64,000 nt of DNA from Nonlabens marinus S1-08 (GCF_000831385.1 NZ_AP014548.1:1727779-1791778); one strand, 5' to 3'. Counted from the stretch's first letter, positions 43,166-53,805 are shown. Numbers and translations: made by a program. The notes: generated by a model from the letters alone, not told the origin.

Positions 43166-43843
43166 ATGCAAACGCTACTCAAAAATTTGACAGTGGAGAT
43201 TAATGATAAAATTTTCCTCAAAAACCCAGAGTCTTCTGATTTAGGAAAGCGCATCATTAAGGCCAGTATTCAAATGATTCATGAAATGGGCTTTGAACAA
43301 TTTACTTTCCGAAAATTAGGAAAAGAAATTGGTTCTAACGAGAGTTCCATCTACCGCTATTTTGAAAGTAAGCATAAGTTATTACTTTATCTAACTTCTT
43401 GGTATTGGGGCTGGATGGAATACCAACTTATTCTGAAAACAATTGCTGTGACAGACGATCAAAAAAAATTGACTACCGCAGTTCAAATTCTCACACAAGA
43501 AGTTGTTGAGGATATGAATTTTGAGCATATTGATGAGGTGACCCTGAGTAAGATTGTGGTGGAAGAGTATTCAAAATCCTATTTGACTAAAGAAGTGGAT
43601 CAAGAAAACAAAGACGGATATTTTGCCATTTATAAAAGGTTGGTTTTAAGATTACGCGATATGATTGCAGCGGTTAGTCCGGAATATGCCTTTGCAGCCT
43701 CTTTGAGTAGTACTATTGTAGAAGGTTCCCTTCATCAACATTTTTTAAAAAGACATTTTACAGTATTGACAGATTGTAATCAAGAAGTGTCTCCAACAGA
43801 TTACTTCCTTAATCTAATACACTTGATAACCCAAGAATCATGA
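43166..43843 (+). CDS. TetR/AcrR family transcriptional regulator
   Basis: 225 residues from ATG 43166; a longer frame from 43121 contains the promoter. The helix-turn-helix domain is RIIKASIQMIHEMGFEQFTFRKLGKEIGSNESSIYRYFESKHKLLLYL. The C-terminal ligand domain is helical. It overlaps the ABC gene start by 4 nt (ATGA at 43840), so it controls its own operon with ABC, HlyD and TolC genes. Likely ligand-responsive; the ligand is unknown. Confidence 0.87.
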   Translation: MQTLLKNLTVEINDKIFLKNPESSDLGKRIIKASIQMIHEMGFEQFTFRKLGKEIGSNESSIYRYFESKHKLLLYLTSWYWGWMEYQLILKTIAVTDDQKKLTTAVQILTQEVVEDMNFEHIDEVTLSKIVVEEYSKSYLTKEVDQENKDGYFAIYKRLVLRLRDMIAAVSPEYAFAASLSSTIVEGSLHQHFLKRHFTVLTDCNQEVSPTDYFLNLIHLITQES

Positions 43844-45519
43844 GTGACAAAAAACAAATTCTTACTGCATGGCAGCGTTTGACTCGCATGTTGCAGTTGG
43901 ATAAGCGTGACGTGTATCAAATATTTTATTATGCCATTTTTGCTGGACTAGTAGGTTTGTCTTTACCGCTAGGTATTCAGGCGATCATCAACTTAGTACA
44001 AGGGGCACAAATATCTACCTCGTGGATTTTATTGGTTGTATTAGTAACCTTAGGGGTAGCTTTTGGTGGGGTTTTACAAATAATGCAAATACGTATAACC
44101 GAGAACATTCAACAAAAGATATTCACGCGATCGTCTTTTGAATTTGCGTATCGTTTTCCTAAGATTAAGATGAGTGAGTTGCGCAACTACTATCCGCCTG
44201 AATTAGCCAACCGTTTCTTTGACACTCTTACCATACAGAAAAGTCTATCTAAGTTGCTGGTTGATTTCCCAACGGCTTTATTGCAAATCATTTTCGGATT
44301 ATTGTTGCTTTCATTTTATCATCCATTCTTTATAGCATACGGACTTCTATTGCTCGTCCTTGGATTCATTCTATTCAAGTTTACTGCTGAGCGTGGATTA
44401 AAGTCAAGTATGAAAGAGTCAAAAAGTAAATATAAAGTGGCTCACTGGATACAAGAAATCGCTAGGTCAGTTATCAGTTTTAAATTGTCAGGTAGCACTA
44501 CACATGCCGTAGATCGCAATGATGAATTGACGGCAGACTATTTGACACATCGAGAAAAGCATTTCAAGGTGCTGATACTACAAGCCATTCAAATGATAGG
44601 TTTCAAGGTTTTAGTGACAGCAGGATTGTTGATTATTGGTGGATTCCTAGTATTAAATCAAGAAATGAACTTAGGTCAGTTTGTAGCGGCGGAATTAATT
44701 ATCATCATCATTATAGCAGCTGTAGAAAAAATCATTTCGGGACTAGAATCCTTTTATGATATGCTGACTTCTTTGGAAAAATTAGGTGAAGTGGTAGACA
44801 AAGAATTAGAACTGTCTACTGGTGCCAAACCTTTTAAAGACGACGAGAACTTTAGAGTTGAATTGGAAAATGTGAGCTACACTGTGCCTAACAGAACCTC
44901 GCCTATTTTAAAAGACATTTCTTTGAAAATTAGCGAGCATTGTACCATTTTGCTTAATGGGCCTAATGGTAGTGGAAAATCTAGCTTACTGCGATTAATT
45001 GCAGGAATCAACGAGCCTACCTCAGGTAACGTTTATCTTAATGATACAGACTTACGCGGTGTTAACCTCAATTATTATAGATCTAACATAGGGCAATCCT
45101 TGACTGAAGAAACTCCATTTGAGGGATCTCTTAGAAATAACATCACTTTTGGCGATAAGAACATCACAGATGATCGCATCTATTGGGCGTTAGAAAAAGT
45201 TGGGCTTTTGGTTTATTTAAAACAGTTGCCTCAAGGTCTGGAAACCATGATCTACCCTGAAGGGAAACAAATTAGCTATACAGTAGGTAGGAAAATAGTT
45301 TTAGCGCGCAGTATCATTCGTAACCCAAAAATGCTAATACTTAAAAATCCATTAGATCAATTTGAACCAGAAGAAAGCGACCGTATCATGAAGTTCTTAA
45401 CTGATCCAGCAAATGGCTGGTCGTTAATAGTCGTAAGCCAAAACATAAAATGGTTGGACCGCTGTGGTAGAGTAGTCACTCTAGACAATGGCCGCATCAT
45501 AACTGATAAATCCATATAA
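43840..45519 (+). CDS. ABC exporter with degenerate nucleotide-binding domain
   Basis: 559 residues: six membrane helices (about 28-300) fused to an ATPase domain (about 338-559). Walker A is intact (GPNGSGKSS, 374-382) and the Q-loop is visible (Gln419), but the signature is ISYTVGRK (478-485) instead of LSGGQ, Walker B reads MLILKN (Lys502-Asn503 in place of the DE pair) and the H-loop has Gln534. ATP binding may remain while hydrolysis is doubtful. It is linked to a HlyD-type and a TolC-type gene (3-nt gap), as in type I-like exporters, under a TetR regulator. No second half-transporter is nearby. Confidence 0.85.
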   Translation: MSDKKQILTAWQRLTRMLQLDKRDVYQIFYYAIFAGLVGLSLPLGIQAIINLVQGAQISTSWILLVVLVTLGVAFGGVLQIMQIRITENIQQKIFTRSSFEFAYRFPKIKMSELRNYYPPELANRFFDTLTIQKSLSKLLVDFPTALLQIIFGLLLLSFYHPFFIAYGLLLLVLGFILFKFTAERGLKSSMKESKSKYKVAHWIQEIARSVISFKLSGSTTHAVDRNDELTADYLTHREKHFKVLILQAIQMIGFKVLVTAGLLIIGGFLVLNQEMNLGQFVAAELIIIIIIAAVEKIISGLESFYDMLTSLEKLGEVVDKELELSTGAKPFKDDENFRVELENVSYTVPNRTSPILKDISLKISEHCTILLNGPNGSGKSSLLRLIAGINEPTSGNVYLNDTDLRGVNLNYYRSNIGQSLTEETPFEGSLRNNITFGDKNITDDRIYWALEKVGLLVYLKQLPQGLETMIYPEGKQISYTVGRKIVLARSIIRNPKMLILKNPLDQFEPEESDRIMKFLTDPANGWSLIVVSQNIKWLDRCGRVVTLDNGRIITDKSI

Positions 45520-45521
45520 GC

Positions 45522-46880
45522 ATGCTTAATATTTCTAAAGTAAAACTGGAAAATAGACTGGATTTGGACAATTATACATCTGGTAAAAAAATATTGAATA
45601 AAACGCACTTTCAATATTTTAATAGATTCTTATTAGGGTTTGCACTAGTGTTAATCATCATACTATTTATGCCTTGGACACAAACAGTCACAGGCAATGG
45701 GTTTGTAACTACACTTACACCAGCACAACGCCCTCAAACCATACAATCTCCTATTCCCGGCAAGCTGGAAAATTGGTTTGTACGCGAGGGTGATATAGTT
45801 CGTCGTGGGGACACTATTTTGCAAATTAGTGAGGTGAAGAGTGAATATTTTGATCCCTTATTAGTCGAGCGTACAGGAAATCAGATTGATGCTAAAAGCA
45901 ATTCCGTTGTAGCTTATGGTCAGAAAATTCAAGCTTTAGGACAGCAAACAGGTGCCCTATCAGCAGAGCGTCAGCTCAAGTTAAGTCAGGCTCAAAACAA
46001 AATCAAACAAGCAAATCTAAAAGTGATAAGTGACAGTATTGATTTAGAAGCGGCTAAAACTAATCTTAGGATTGCTGAAACTCAACTAAATCGTACACAA
46101 ACACTAGAAAATGAAGGCCTAAAAGCGATGACTGATGTAGAAGAGAAACGATTAAAACTTCAGGAAACTCAAGCCAAAAAAATCTCATTGGAGCAAAAAC
46201 TTTTACAAAGTCGCAATGAAGTAATCAATGCCCAGATAGAGATAAGCCGCATCATTCAAGAATACAACGAAAAGATTGCTAAGACCCAGAGCGACCGCTT
46301 TAGTGCAGAGTCGGCACAGCTAGACGTAGCGGCTCAAGTGAGTAAATTAGAATCAGACCGGGCAAATTACAGCATACGCAGTGGCATGTACTACATCACA
46401 GCTCCACAAGATGGACAGATTAACAAAGCGATTAAGTCAGGTATAGGTGAAACCTTCAAGGAAGGAGAACCGCTAGTAAATATCATGCCTACAAATTATG
46501 AGCTCGCTGTAGAAACATTTGTAGAGCCACTAGACCTACCATTATTACATGTAGGTGAAAAAGTGCGGGTTCAATTTGATGGATGGCCAGCTATCGTATT
46601 TTCGGGTTGGCCCAACGCAAGTTATGGTACTTATGGAGCAGAGATTGTAGCAGTCGAGACCTTCGTCAGCGACACAGTGCCTGGAAAATATCGCGTGCTT
46701 CTTGCGCCAGATGAAGATCAGGATCATGACTGGCCAGACGGTTTGCGCCCAGGATCTGGTGCTTATACCATTGCACTTTTGGATGACGTACCAGTGTGGT
46801 ACGAACTCTGGAGAAAGCTCAACGGTTTCCCGCCTAATTATTACACGCCTAACACCGCTAGCGATGCAAAGAAAAAATAA
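45522..46880 (+). CDS. HlyD family membrane-fusion protein
   Basis: 452 residues. One N-terminal transmembrane helix (FLLGFALVLIIILFMPW) anchors a periplasmic adaptor: biotinyl-lipoyl-like half-motifs (QSPIPGKLENWFVREGDIVRRGDTI near the start, ITAPQDGQINKAIKSG later) flank a coiled coil of about 170 residues (QLKLSQAQNKIKQANL... to AAQVSKLESDRANY), followed by a beta barrel. It bridges the ABC exporter and TolC-type channel. TolC starts inside its 3' end (17-nt overlap). Confidence 0.9.
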   Translation: MLNISKVKLENRLDLDNYTSGKKILNKTHFQYFNRFLLGFALVLIIILFMPWTQTVTGNGFVTTLTPAQRPQTIQSPIPGKLENWFVREGDIVRRGDTILQISEVKSEYFDPLLVERTGNQIDAKSNSVVAYGQKIQALGQQTGALSAERQLKLSQAQNKIKQANLKVISDSIDLEAAKTNLRIAETQLNRTQTLENEGLKAMTDVEEKRLKLQETQAKKISLEQKLLQSRNEVINAQIEISRIIQEYNEKIAKTQSDRFSAESAQLDVAAQVSKLESDRANYSIRSGMYYITAPQDGQINKAIKSGIGETFKEGEPLVNIMPTNYELAVETFVEPLDLPLLHVGEKVRVQFDGWPAIVFSGWPNASYGTYGAEIVAVETFVSDTVPGKYRVLLAPDEDQDHDWPDGLRPGSGAYTIALLDDVPVWYELWRKLNGFPPNYYTPNTASDAKKK

Positions 46881-48327
46881 GCTATTTGTTCTTCTCACAG
46901 CACTATTACTGTTAAGTGCAGGTTGTATGGAGGCAAGTTCGCTTTCGCGAAAGCAAACTTTACAACAAGTCCCATCACAAGTAAAACTGGACAGTACAGT
47001 TCTAGGATTTCAGGAGTTTTTAGGGTACGTAAAACGACACCATCCCGTCGCTAAACAAGCCGAATTACTGATCGAAGAATCACAGGCAAACCTCTTACGT
47101 GCCCGCGGTGGATTTGACCCTAAAATTGAAGTAGATTACCGCCGCAAGGATTTTAAAGGAACTGAGTATTACGATGAGCTTTCAGGAGTGTTTAAAATCC
47201 CCACCTGGTATGGAGTGGAGTTTAAAGCAGGAGCAGATCGCAATGAAGGAACTTTTTTAGATCCATCCTTAACAGTGCCTGAAGATGGTCTTTTTAGCGC
47301 TGGAGTGCAGGTGGATTTAGGGCAAGGACTTTGGATTAATGAGCGCATGGCTACCTTGCGTAAAGCGCGATTGTTTGAAAAGCAAAACGCCGCACAGCGA
47401 GACTTGCAGGCAAATGAAATATTATATGAGGCCTCTCTGGCCTATTTTGAATGGTGGCGAGCAACTCGCGAGGTGCGAGTGTTCCAGCAAATTCTAGAGG
47501 CGGCTCGTATCAGAGAGCGAGGCGTGATCATCAGTGCCCGGGAAGGTGATAAGGCTGATATTGATACAGTTGAAGCAGGTATAGCCGTCCAAAGCCGACA
47601 GTTAAGCCTCGAGCAAGCCCTTGTAGATGAGGTAAAAAGTAGGCTTAAACTGTCTAACTATTTGTGGCTGGATGGTGTTCCAGTAGAATTGCAAGAAGCG
47701 GTTGTCCCTCAGGAAACATTGGAAGGTAGTATTGATGTGGTATTAGGGGTGTTAGGAGTGAGTCTAGATCAATTCAATATGCAAAACCACCCTAAGATTT
47801 TAGCATTGAATTTTAAATTAGATCAGCTAGAGGTGGATCGACAATTAAAGGCTAATAAATTATTACCTAAGATAACTGTAGACTATAACTTTCTAACACC
47901 AGATTGGGATCAAGTAAATACGATAACCCAAGATAATTATAAAGCAGGACTAACATTCGCTTATCCCATTTTTACAAGAAAAGAGCGAGGAGACTTGCGC
48001 CTTTCAAAAATCAAGATTCAAGATGCCCGTTATGGTTTGCAAGCAGAATCCTTGATACTTCAAAACAAGGTAAGTTCCATTTTTGCGCAACTGGAGAGCT
48101 ATCAACGTCAACAAGATATCGCCAGCACTCTTGCTGATAATACCATGAGAATGCTGCAAGCGGAAAATCGCAGGTTTGAACTGGGCGACAGTTCTTTGTT
48201 CATTATTAATTCAAGAGAGGTAAAACTCATTGAGGCTCGATTGAAGCAGCTAGAAGTGCAACTCAAGCTATTTACCGCAAAAGCAGATTTATTTAGAAGC
48301 TTAGTCTTACAACCAGAAAACTTCTAG
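46864..48327 (+). CDS. TolC-type outer-membrane efflux lipoprotein
   Basis: 487 residues from ATG 46864, inside the end of the HlyD gene; the longer upstream frame is an overlap artefact. Signal peptide ends at SAGC (Cys21), so it is a lipoprotein. Two OEP repeats alternate helices and strands (YVKRHHPVAKQAELLIEESQANLLRARGGFDPK; KLIEARLKQLEVQLKLF). It forms the outer-membrane exit duct. A one-mismatch palindrome copy (46940-46955) encodes LSRK just after the lipid site. Confidence 0.88.
   Translation: MQRKNKLFVLLTALLLLSAGCMEASSLSRKQTLQQVPSQVKLDSTVLGFQEFLGYVKRHHPVAKQAELLIEESQANLLRARGGFDPKIEVDYRRKDFKGTEYYDELSGVFKIPTWYGVEFKAGADRNEGTFLDPSLTVPEDGLFSAGVQVDLGQGLWINERMATLRKARLFEKQNAAQRDLQANEILYEASLAYFEWWRATREVRVFQQILEAARIRERGVIISAREGDKADIDTVEAGIAVQSRQLSLEQALVDEVKSRLKLSNYLWLDGVPVELQEAVVPQETLEGSIDVVLGVLGVSLDQFNMQNHPKILALNFKLDQLEVDRQLKANKLLPKITVDYNFLTPDWDQVNTITQDNYKAGLTFAYPIFTRKERGDLRLSKIKIQDARYGLQAESLILQNKVSSIFAQLESYQRQQDIASTLADNTMRMLQAENRRFELGDSSLFIINSREVKLIEARLKQLEVQLKLFTAKADLFRSLVLQPENF
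46940..46955. repeat. iterated palindrome copy 16 (in tolC-type gene, one mismatch)
   Basis: Last base is A instead of G; read as LSRK. Confidence 0.75.
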
Positions 48328-48359
48328 TCTTGTAAGGTGCTTAAACAATCTTGATTGAG

Positions 48360-49109
48360 CTAGTCCAGATCATCTTCTGGGGAAGGAACATAGGTTTTAT
48401 CACTGTCTTCAGTAAGTCTTCTGATTTCTGCCATTTCCTCATCAGTTAATTCCCGGTAGTGCCCTACCGGCATGTCGAGTGAGACATTCATGATACGGAC
48501 GCGTTTTAGTTTGGTTACCCGGTAATCTAAAAACTCACACATGCGACGTATCTGACGATTCAATCCTTGAGTCAATACAATCCGGAACGTTTTTCTTCCT
48601 ATTTGCTCTACCTCACAATCTCTGGTTACGGTATCCAGAATGGGAATACCACTTCCCATACGTTTGATGAACCGTTCATTGATACTGTGATCGACTGTGA
48701 CGATGTATTCTTTTTCATGATTGTTTCTGGCTCGCAAGATTTTATTGACAATGTCTCCATCATTAGTTAGAAAGATCAAACCTTCACTTGGTTTATCTAA
48801 TCGACCTATGGGGAAAATACGGGTAGGATAATTGATGAAATCAATGATGTTGTCCTTTTCAACCCGGCGGTCTGTAGTACATACGATACCTACAGGTTTA
48901 TTAAATGCAATGTAAACTGGCTTTTCCTTTTTGTTAGATATCTTTTCTCCGTCAACAGCAACTTCATCAGCTGCGTGAACCTTAGTTCCTAGTTCTGGCA
49001 ACTTTCCATTTATGGTTACTCGTTCTTGCTCGATTAATTTATCGGCAGCGCGGCGGGAACAAAATCCTTGCTCGCTTAAATATTTGTTGATTCTAATTCC
49101 GTTAGACAT
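48360..49109 (-). CDS. rluF: 23S rRNA pseudouridine synthase, RluF/RluB type
   Basis: 249 residues. An N-terminal S4 RNA-binding domain (about 4-50; INKYLSEQGFCSRRAADKLI) precedes the synthase domain with the catalytic Asp in PIGRLDKPSEGLIFLTNDG; the end has GLNRQIRRMCEFLDYRVTKLKRVRI. The acidic C-terminus is ordinary. It modifies a uridine of 23S rRNA. Assigning RluF rather than RluB rests on overall look. A -7 element ends 4 nt before the ATG. Confidence 0.88.
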   Translation of the reverse strand: MSNGIRINKYLSEQGFCSRRAADKLIEQERVTINGKLPELGTKVHAADEVAVDGEKISNKKEKPVYIAFNKPVGIVCTTDRRVEKDNIIDFINYPTRIFPIGRLDKPSEGLIFLTNDGDIVNKILRARNNHEKEYIVTVDHSINERFIKRMGSGIPILDTVTRDCEVEQIGRKTFRIVLTQGLNRQIRRMCEFLDYRVTKLKRVRIMNVSLDMPVGHYRELTDEEMAEIRRLTEDSDKTYVPSPEDDLD

Positions 49110-49113
49110 ATGG

Positions 49114-49121
49114 CAAAGGTA
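49114..49121 (-). promoter_or_regulatory. -7 element of rluF
   Basis: TACCTTTG on the minus strand matches the consensus; 4 nt from the ATG. Confidence 0.6.
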
Positions 49122-49205
49122 CTAAAGGCAATGCAGGATTGAGAGGAGAAGTTTTGTAGAAAAAAAGCTTTTTGCTGCAGCTTTCCATTTTCAAATTTTA
49201 TTTTT

Positions 49206-49359
49206 CAATAGGCAATAGGCAATAGGCAATAGGCAATAGGCAATAGGCAATAGGCAATAGGCAATAGGCAATAGGCAATAGGCAATAGGCAATAGGCAAT
49301 AGGCAATAGGCAATAGGCAATAGGCAATAGGCAATAGGCAATAGGCAATAGGTAATAGG
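49206..49359. repeat. 7-bp tandem repeat, 22 copies (CAATAGG)n
   Basis: Twenty-one perfect CAATAGG units (49206-49352), then one variant TAATAGG unit, in the intergenic region between rluF and guaB. The array ends 14 nt before the guaB -7 element, so it covers the region where the -33 element would be. It is not coding: the frames over it are artefacts. Confidence 0.98.
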
Positions 49360-49373
49360 CAATATTTAAATAG

Positions 49374-50879
<1,506 letters not shown>

Positions 50880-51494
50880 ATGAAGATTATTTGTATAGGC
50901 CGCAATTATGTTGATCATATTGCGGAGCTAAACAATCAACGTCCAGAAGAGCCTGTGGTGTTTATGAAACCAGACACGTCTATTTTACTGGATAAAAACC
51001 CGTTTTTCATACCAGAGTTTTCTGACGATATACATCATGAGGTGGAAGTCGTTGTAAAGATTAATCGACTAGGGAAACACATTCAGAAAAAATTTGCTCA
51101 TAAATATTATGAGGAAATCGGTCTCGGCATTGATTTTACAGCACGGGATTTACAGAAAAAACTAAAAGATCAAGGGTTGCCCTGGGAAAAGGCAAAGTCA
51201 TTTGATGGAGCTACCGTAGTTTCTAGAAACTTTCTAAAAAAAGAAGATCTAGGAGACCTTGATAATCTACCATTTCAACTGTACAAAAACGACCAACTTC
51301 AACAAGATGGGAATACCCACTTAATGCTGTGGAAGATCGATGAACTAATAGCATACGTTTCTCAATACTTCACCCTTAAAATAGGAGACCTTATATTTAC
51401 CGGCACGCCAGCAGGAGTTTCTAGAGTAGTAGCAGACGATGAGTTGAGAGGAGTTTTAGCGGGTGAAGAACAATTTCAAATACGCATTAAATGA
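50880..51494 (+). CDS. fumarylacetoacetate hydrolase family protein
   Basis: 204 residues, with the ATG directly after the guaB stop codon. The FAH motifs CIGRNYVDHIAE, EVEVVVKINRLGK (metal-binding Glu pair) and GLGIDFTARDLQ are clear, with LIFTGTPAGV at the end. Members hydrolyse or decarboxylate acylpyruvates (e.g. oxaloacetate tautomerase-like or acylpyruvase). The substrate is uncertain. It overlaps the next gene by 4 nt. Confidence 0.88.
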   Translation: MKIICIGRNYVDHIAELNNQRPEEPVVFMKPDTSILLDKNPFFIPEFSDDIHHEVEVVVKINRLGKHIQKKFAHKYYEEIGLGIDFTARDLQKKLKDQGLPWEKAKSFDGATVVSRNFLKKEDLGDLDNLPFQLYKNDQLQQDGNTHLMLWKIDELIAYVSQYFTLKIGDLIFTGTPAGVSRVVADDELRGVLAGEEQFQIRIK

Positions 51495-51823
51495 GTAAAG
51501 CATATGATTTAAGTAAGGTTCGCGAGCTGTCCGATGACGACGCTGACTTTATAAAAGCTATGGTAGAAACCTTTATCGAAGAGATTCCCATGGATTTAGA
51601 ACAATTGGCCATGGCTGTAGTAAACGATGATCGAGGTCTCGTGCATGAGTATGCACACAAGATCAAGCCTACGGTAGATATGTTCGGCTTATCCTGTTTG
51701 TACGATGTCCTAGTGCTAGAAGCATGGGGAAAGTCTGAGGACGAGATGGAGATCAATGAGCATTTCATGCGGGTTCAAGAAGAATTACAAAAAGCAGTCG
51801 ATCAGCTTAAAGAGGACTTTTAA
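51491..51823 (+). CDS. Hpt-domain phosphotransfer protein
   Basis: 110 residues, a single histidine-phosphotransfer domain with the phospho-accepting His56 in VHEYAHKIKPTVDMFG. Such proteins shuttle phosphate from a hybrid histidine kinase to a response regulator. None is encoded here, so it is an orphan Hpt between a metabolic gene and cinA. Overlaps the FAH gene by 4 nt and ends 3 nt before cinA; cotranscribed. Confidence 0.88.
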   Translation: MSKAYDLSKVRELSDDDADFIKAMVETFIEEIPMDLEQLAMAVVNDDRGLVHEYAHKIKPTVDMFGLSCLYDVLVLEAWGKSEDEMEINEHFMRVQEELQKAVDQLKEDF

Positions 51824-51826
51824 GTC

Positions 51827-53083
51827 ATGAAGGCAACCATCATCACTATAGGTGACGAGATTTTGATAGGCCAGATTGTGGATTCCAACTCCGCTTGGAT
51901 GGGTAGCGCACTCAATAAAATTGGCATTTCTGTCTTTGAGATCATTTCTATAGGGGACGATAGGGATCATATTTTGTCCGCTTTCGCGAAAGCGGAACAA
52001 CAATCAGACTTAGTGCTGGTCACAGGAGGTTTGGGGCCTACTAAAGACGATATCACCAAAACTACTATCTGCGAATATTTTGACGACCATCTGGTACATA
52101 ACCAAGAAGTCTTGCAGCACATCAGAGAAATGTTTGCAAAATATGTGAAGGATGCGATTGTGCCAGCTAACGAATTGCAAGCGATGGTGCCGTCCAAAGC
52201 TACTATTTTAAAGAATGCTTACGGTACAGCTCCTGGAATGTGGCTGGAGCGAAATAATACAATTTTCGTTTCTATGCCTGGAGTTCCTTTCGAGATGAAG
52301 TCTTTGATGGGCGATGAGGTGTTACCATTGTTAAGCAAAACAGCAGGGCTGCCTTATATATACCACCGTACTATACTTACAGCAGGTCAAGGTGAAAGTA
52401 CCATTGCATTGAGGGTAGAGGCTTGGGAGGATGCTCTGCCGCCTCATATCAAGCTCGCGTATTTGCCTAGTTTAGGGTCTGTTCGCTTGCGGTTGTCCAG
52501 TACAGGTAGCCACAGGGATCAAGTGATAAATGCAGTAGATGATCAAGTGGTTGCTTTATATGAATTGATAGAAGACATCATTATAGGAGAAAGTAATGAA
52601 GATTCTATGGCGCAACAAGTGTCTGCTCTTTTCAAAAAATCAGGATTAACACTAGCAGTAGCTGAAAGCTGTACAGGCGGTCAAATTGCGCAGCAATTGA
52701 CAGAGCATTCTGGCGCATCTCAATTTTTTATGGGAGCTTCAGTGACCTACGCAACTCGTTCAAAAATTGACCTTCTAGATGTAGATCCAGCGGTAATTGA
52801 TACACATACAGTAGTTAGTGAACAAGTCGCTATAGCTATGGCTGTAGGGGCGCGTAAAAAATTTCATTCAGATATAGCGGTGTCCACTACGGGCAACGCT
52901 GGACCCAGTAAAGGAGATAGTGATGCAGAGGTCGGAACTGTCTTCATAGGTATTTCTACTGAAGATGAGTCGTTTGCGATTAAATTCATGATGGGAAACC
53001 ACCGAGAACGTGTAATTCAGAAAACCGTCAACAAGGCATTTGAACTCTTGCAAAAAGAAATATTAAAATTACAGGCAAAATAG
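51827..53083 (+). CDS. cinA: CinA family protein (NMN deamidase / ADP-ribose pyrophosphatase type)
   Basis: 418 residues. The N-terminal MoCF-like domain (GDEILIGQIVDSNSAW, VTGGLGPTKDD, MPGVPFEM) is followed by the C-terminal CinA domain (VAESCTGGQIAQQL). CinA proteins deamidate NMN and hydrolyse ADP-ribose in pyridine-nucleotide recycling. Full-length two-domain form. The palindrome at 51979 encodes AFAKA in the N-terminal domain. Confidence 0.93.
   Translation: MKATIITIGDEILIGQIVDSNSAWMGSALNKIGISVFEIISIGDDRDHILSAFAKAEQQSDLVLVTGGLGPTKDDITKTTICEYFDDHLVHNQEVLQHIREMFAKYVKDAIVPANELQAMVPSKATILKNAYGTAPGMWLERNNTIFVSMPGVPFEMKSLMGDEVLPLLSKTAGLPYIYHRTILTAGQGESTIALRVEAWEDALPPHIKLAYLPSLGSVRLRLSSTGSHRDQVINAVDDQVVALYELIEDIIIGESNEDSMAQQVSALFKKSGLTLAVAESCTGGQIAQQLTEHSGASQFFMGASVTYATRSKIDLLDVDPAVIDTHTVVSEQVAIAMAVGARKKFHSDIAVSTTGNAGPSKGDSDAEVGTVFIGISTEDESFAIKFMMGNHRERVIQKTVNKAFELLQKEILKLQAK
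51979..51994. repeat. iterated palindrome copy 17 (in cinA)
   Basis: Perfect copy, read as AFAKA. Confidence 0.9.
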
Positions 53084-53142
53084 GTTTGTGTGTTCCAATT
53101 TATATTCGTTATTTTGCATTCCGATTTTAAACACAGATAATC

Positions 53143-53385
53143 ATGTCACGAGTTTGTGAACTTACTGGTAAAAAAGCGATGTCTGGGAACAATGTTTCTC
53201 ACGCTATGAACAAAACGAAGCGTAGATTCAACGTGAACTTGTTCAAAAAACGTTTTTACCTTCCAACTGAAGATAAGTGGATCACCTTGCGTGTCTCTGC
53301 TAAAGCGATAAAGAACATCAATAAAAAAGGCATTACTGCCATGGTTAAAGAAGCTCGTGCAAACGGCTTAATTTCCAAGAAGTAA
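53143..53385 (+). CDS. rpmB: 50S ribosomal protein L28
   Basis: 80 residues. SRVCELTGKKAMSGNNVSHA and the RRFNVNLFKKRFY core are L28 signatures. It is the first gene of a conserved trio with rpmG and a DUF4295 gene. A TTATTTTG box (one mismatch to the -7 consensus) lies upstream. L28 binds 23S rRNA near the exit region. Confidence 0.97.
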   Translation: MSRVCELTGKKAMSGNNVSHAMNKTKRRFNVNLFKKRFYLPTEDKWITLRVSAKAIKNINKKGITAMVKEARANGLISKK

Positions 53386-53407
53386 TTCCTGATAGAATAG
53401 CACTAAG

Positions 53408-53590
53408 ATGGCAAAGAAAGGCAATAGAATACAAGTAATCTTGGAATGTACAGAGCATAAGGCTACTGGACAACCAGGTACTTCTCGTTACATCACAACG
53501 AAGAATAAAAAAAATACTCCAGATCGTCTTGAAATCAAGAAATTCAACCCGATCTTGAAGAAAATGACTGTTCATAAAGAAATTAAATAA
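53408..53590 (+). CDS. rpmG: 50S ribosomal protein L33
   Basis: 60 residues; [17 protein letters not shown] and [22 protein letters not shown] match L33. It is the version lacking the zinc cysteines (only Cys14 remains). 22 nt from rpmB and 7 nt before the DUF4295 gene, one transcript. Confidence 0.96.
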   Translation: MAKKGNRIQVILECTEHKATGQPGTSRYITTKNKKNTPDRLEIKKFNPILKKMTVHKEIK

Positions 53591-53597
53591 TTAAGAC

Positions 53598-53750
53598 ATG
53601 GCAAAGAAATCCATAGCAACCCTTCAATCTGGGTCAAAAAGATTAACTAAAGCCATCAAGATGGTGAAGTCGCCTAAGACTGGTGCTTATACATTTGTAA
53701 GCGCTATCATGGCTCCTGAATTAGTAAACGATTTCTTGGAAAAGAAATAA
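53598..53750 (+). CDS. DUF4295 small protein, ribosome-associated in Bacteroidetes
   Basis: 50 residues, ATG 53598 to TAA 53750, below common ORF size cut-offs. It is basic, starting AKKSIATLQSGSKRLTKAIK and ending FLEKK. DUF4295 is encoded after rpmG throughout Bacteroidetes and is thought to be a ribosome-associated protein; direct function is inferred. A terminator follows. Confidence 0.9.
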   Translation: MAKKSIATLQSGSKRLTKAIKMVKSPKTGAYTFVSAIMAPELVNDFLEKK

Positions 53751-53769
53751 GTTGGTTAGTTAAGATGAT

Positions 53770-53805
53770 AAGACCGCGTTGCGTTAGCAGCGCGGTCTTT
53801 TTTTT
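53770..53805 (+). terminator. terminator of rpmB-rpmG-DUF4295
   Basis: 13-bp stem (53770-53782 with 53787-53799, one G-T pair), GTTA loop and eight T residues. Confidence 0.95.

Noticed and set aside
46702..46863. Longer TolC-type start at 46702
   Set aside because: The extension lies inside the HlyD gene in another frame; ATG 46864 gives a lipoprotein signal.
49206..49359. CRISPR array
   Set aside because: The unit is 7 bp and has no spacers; no cas genes nearby.
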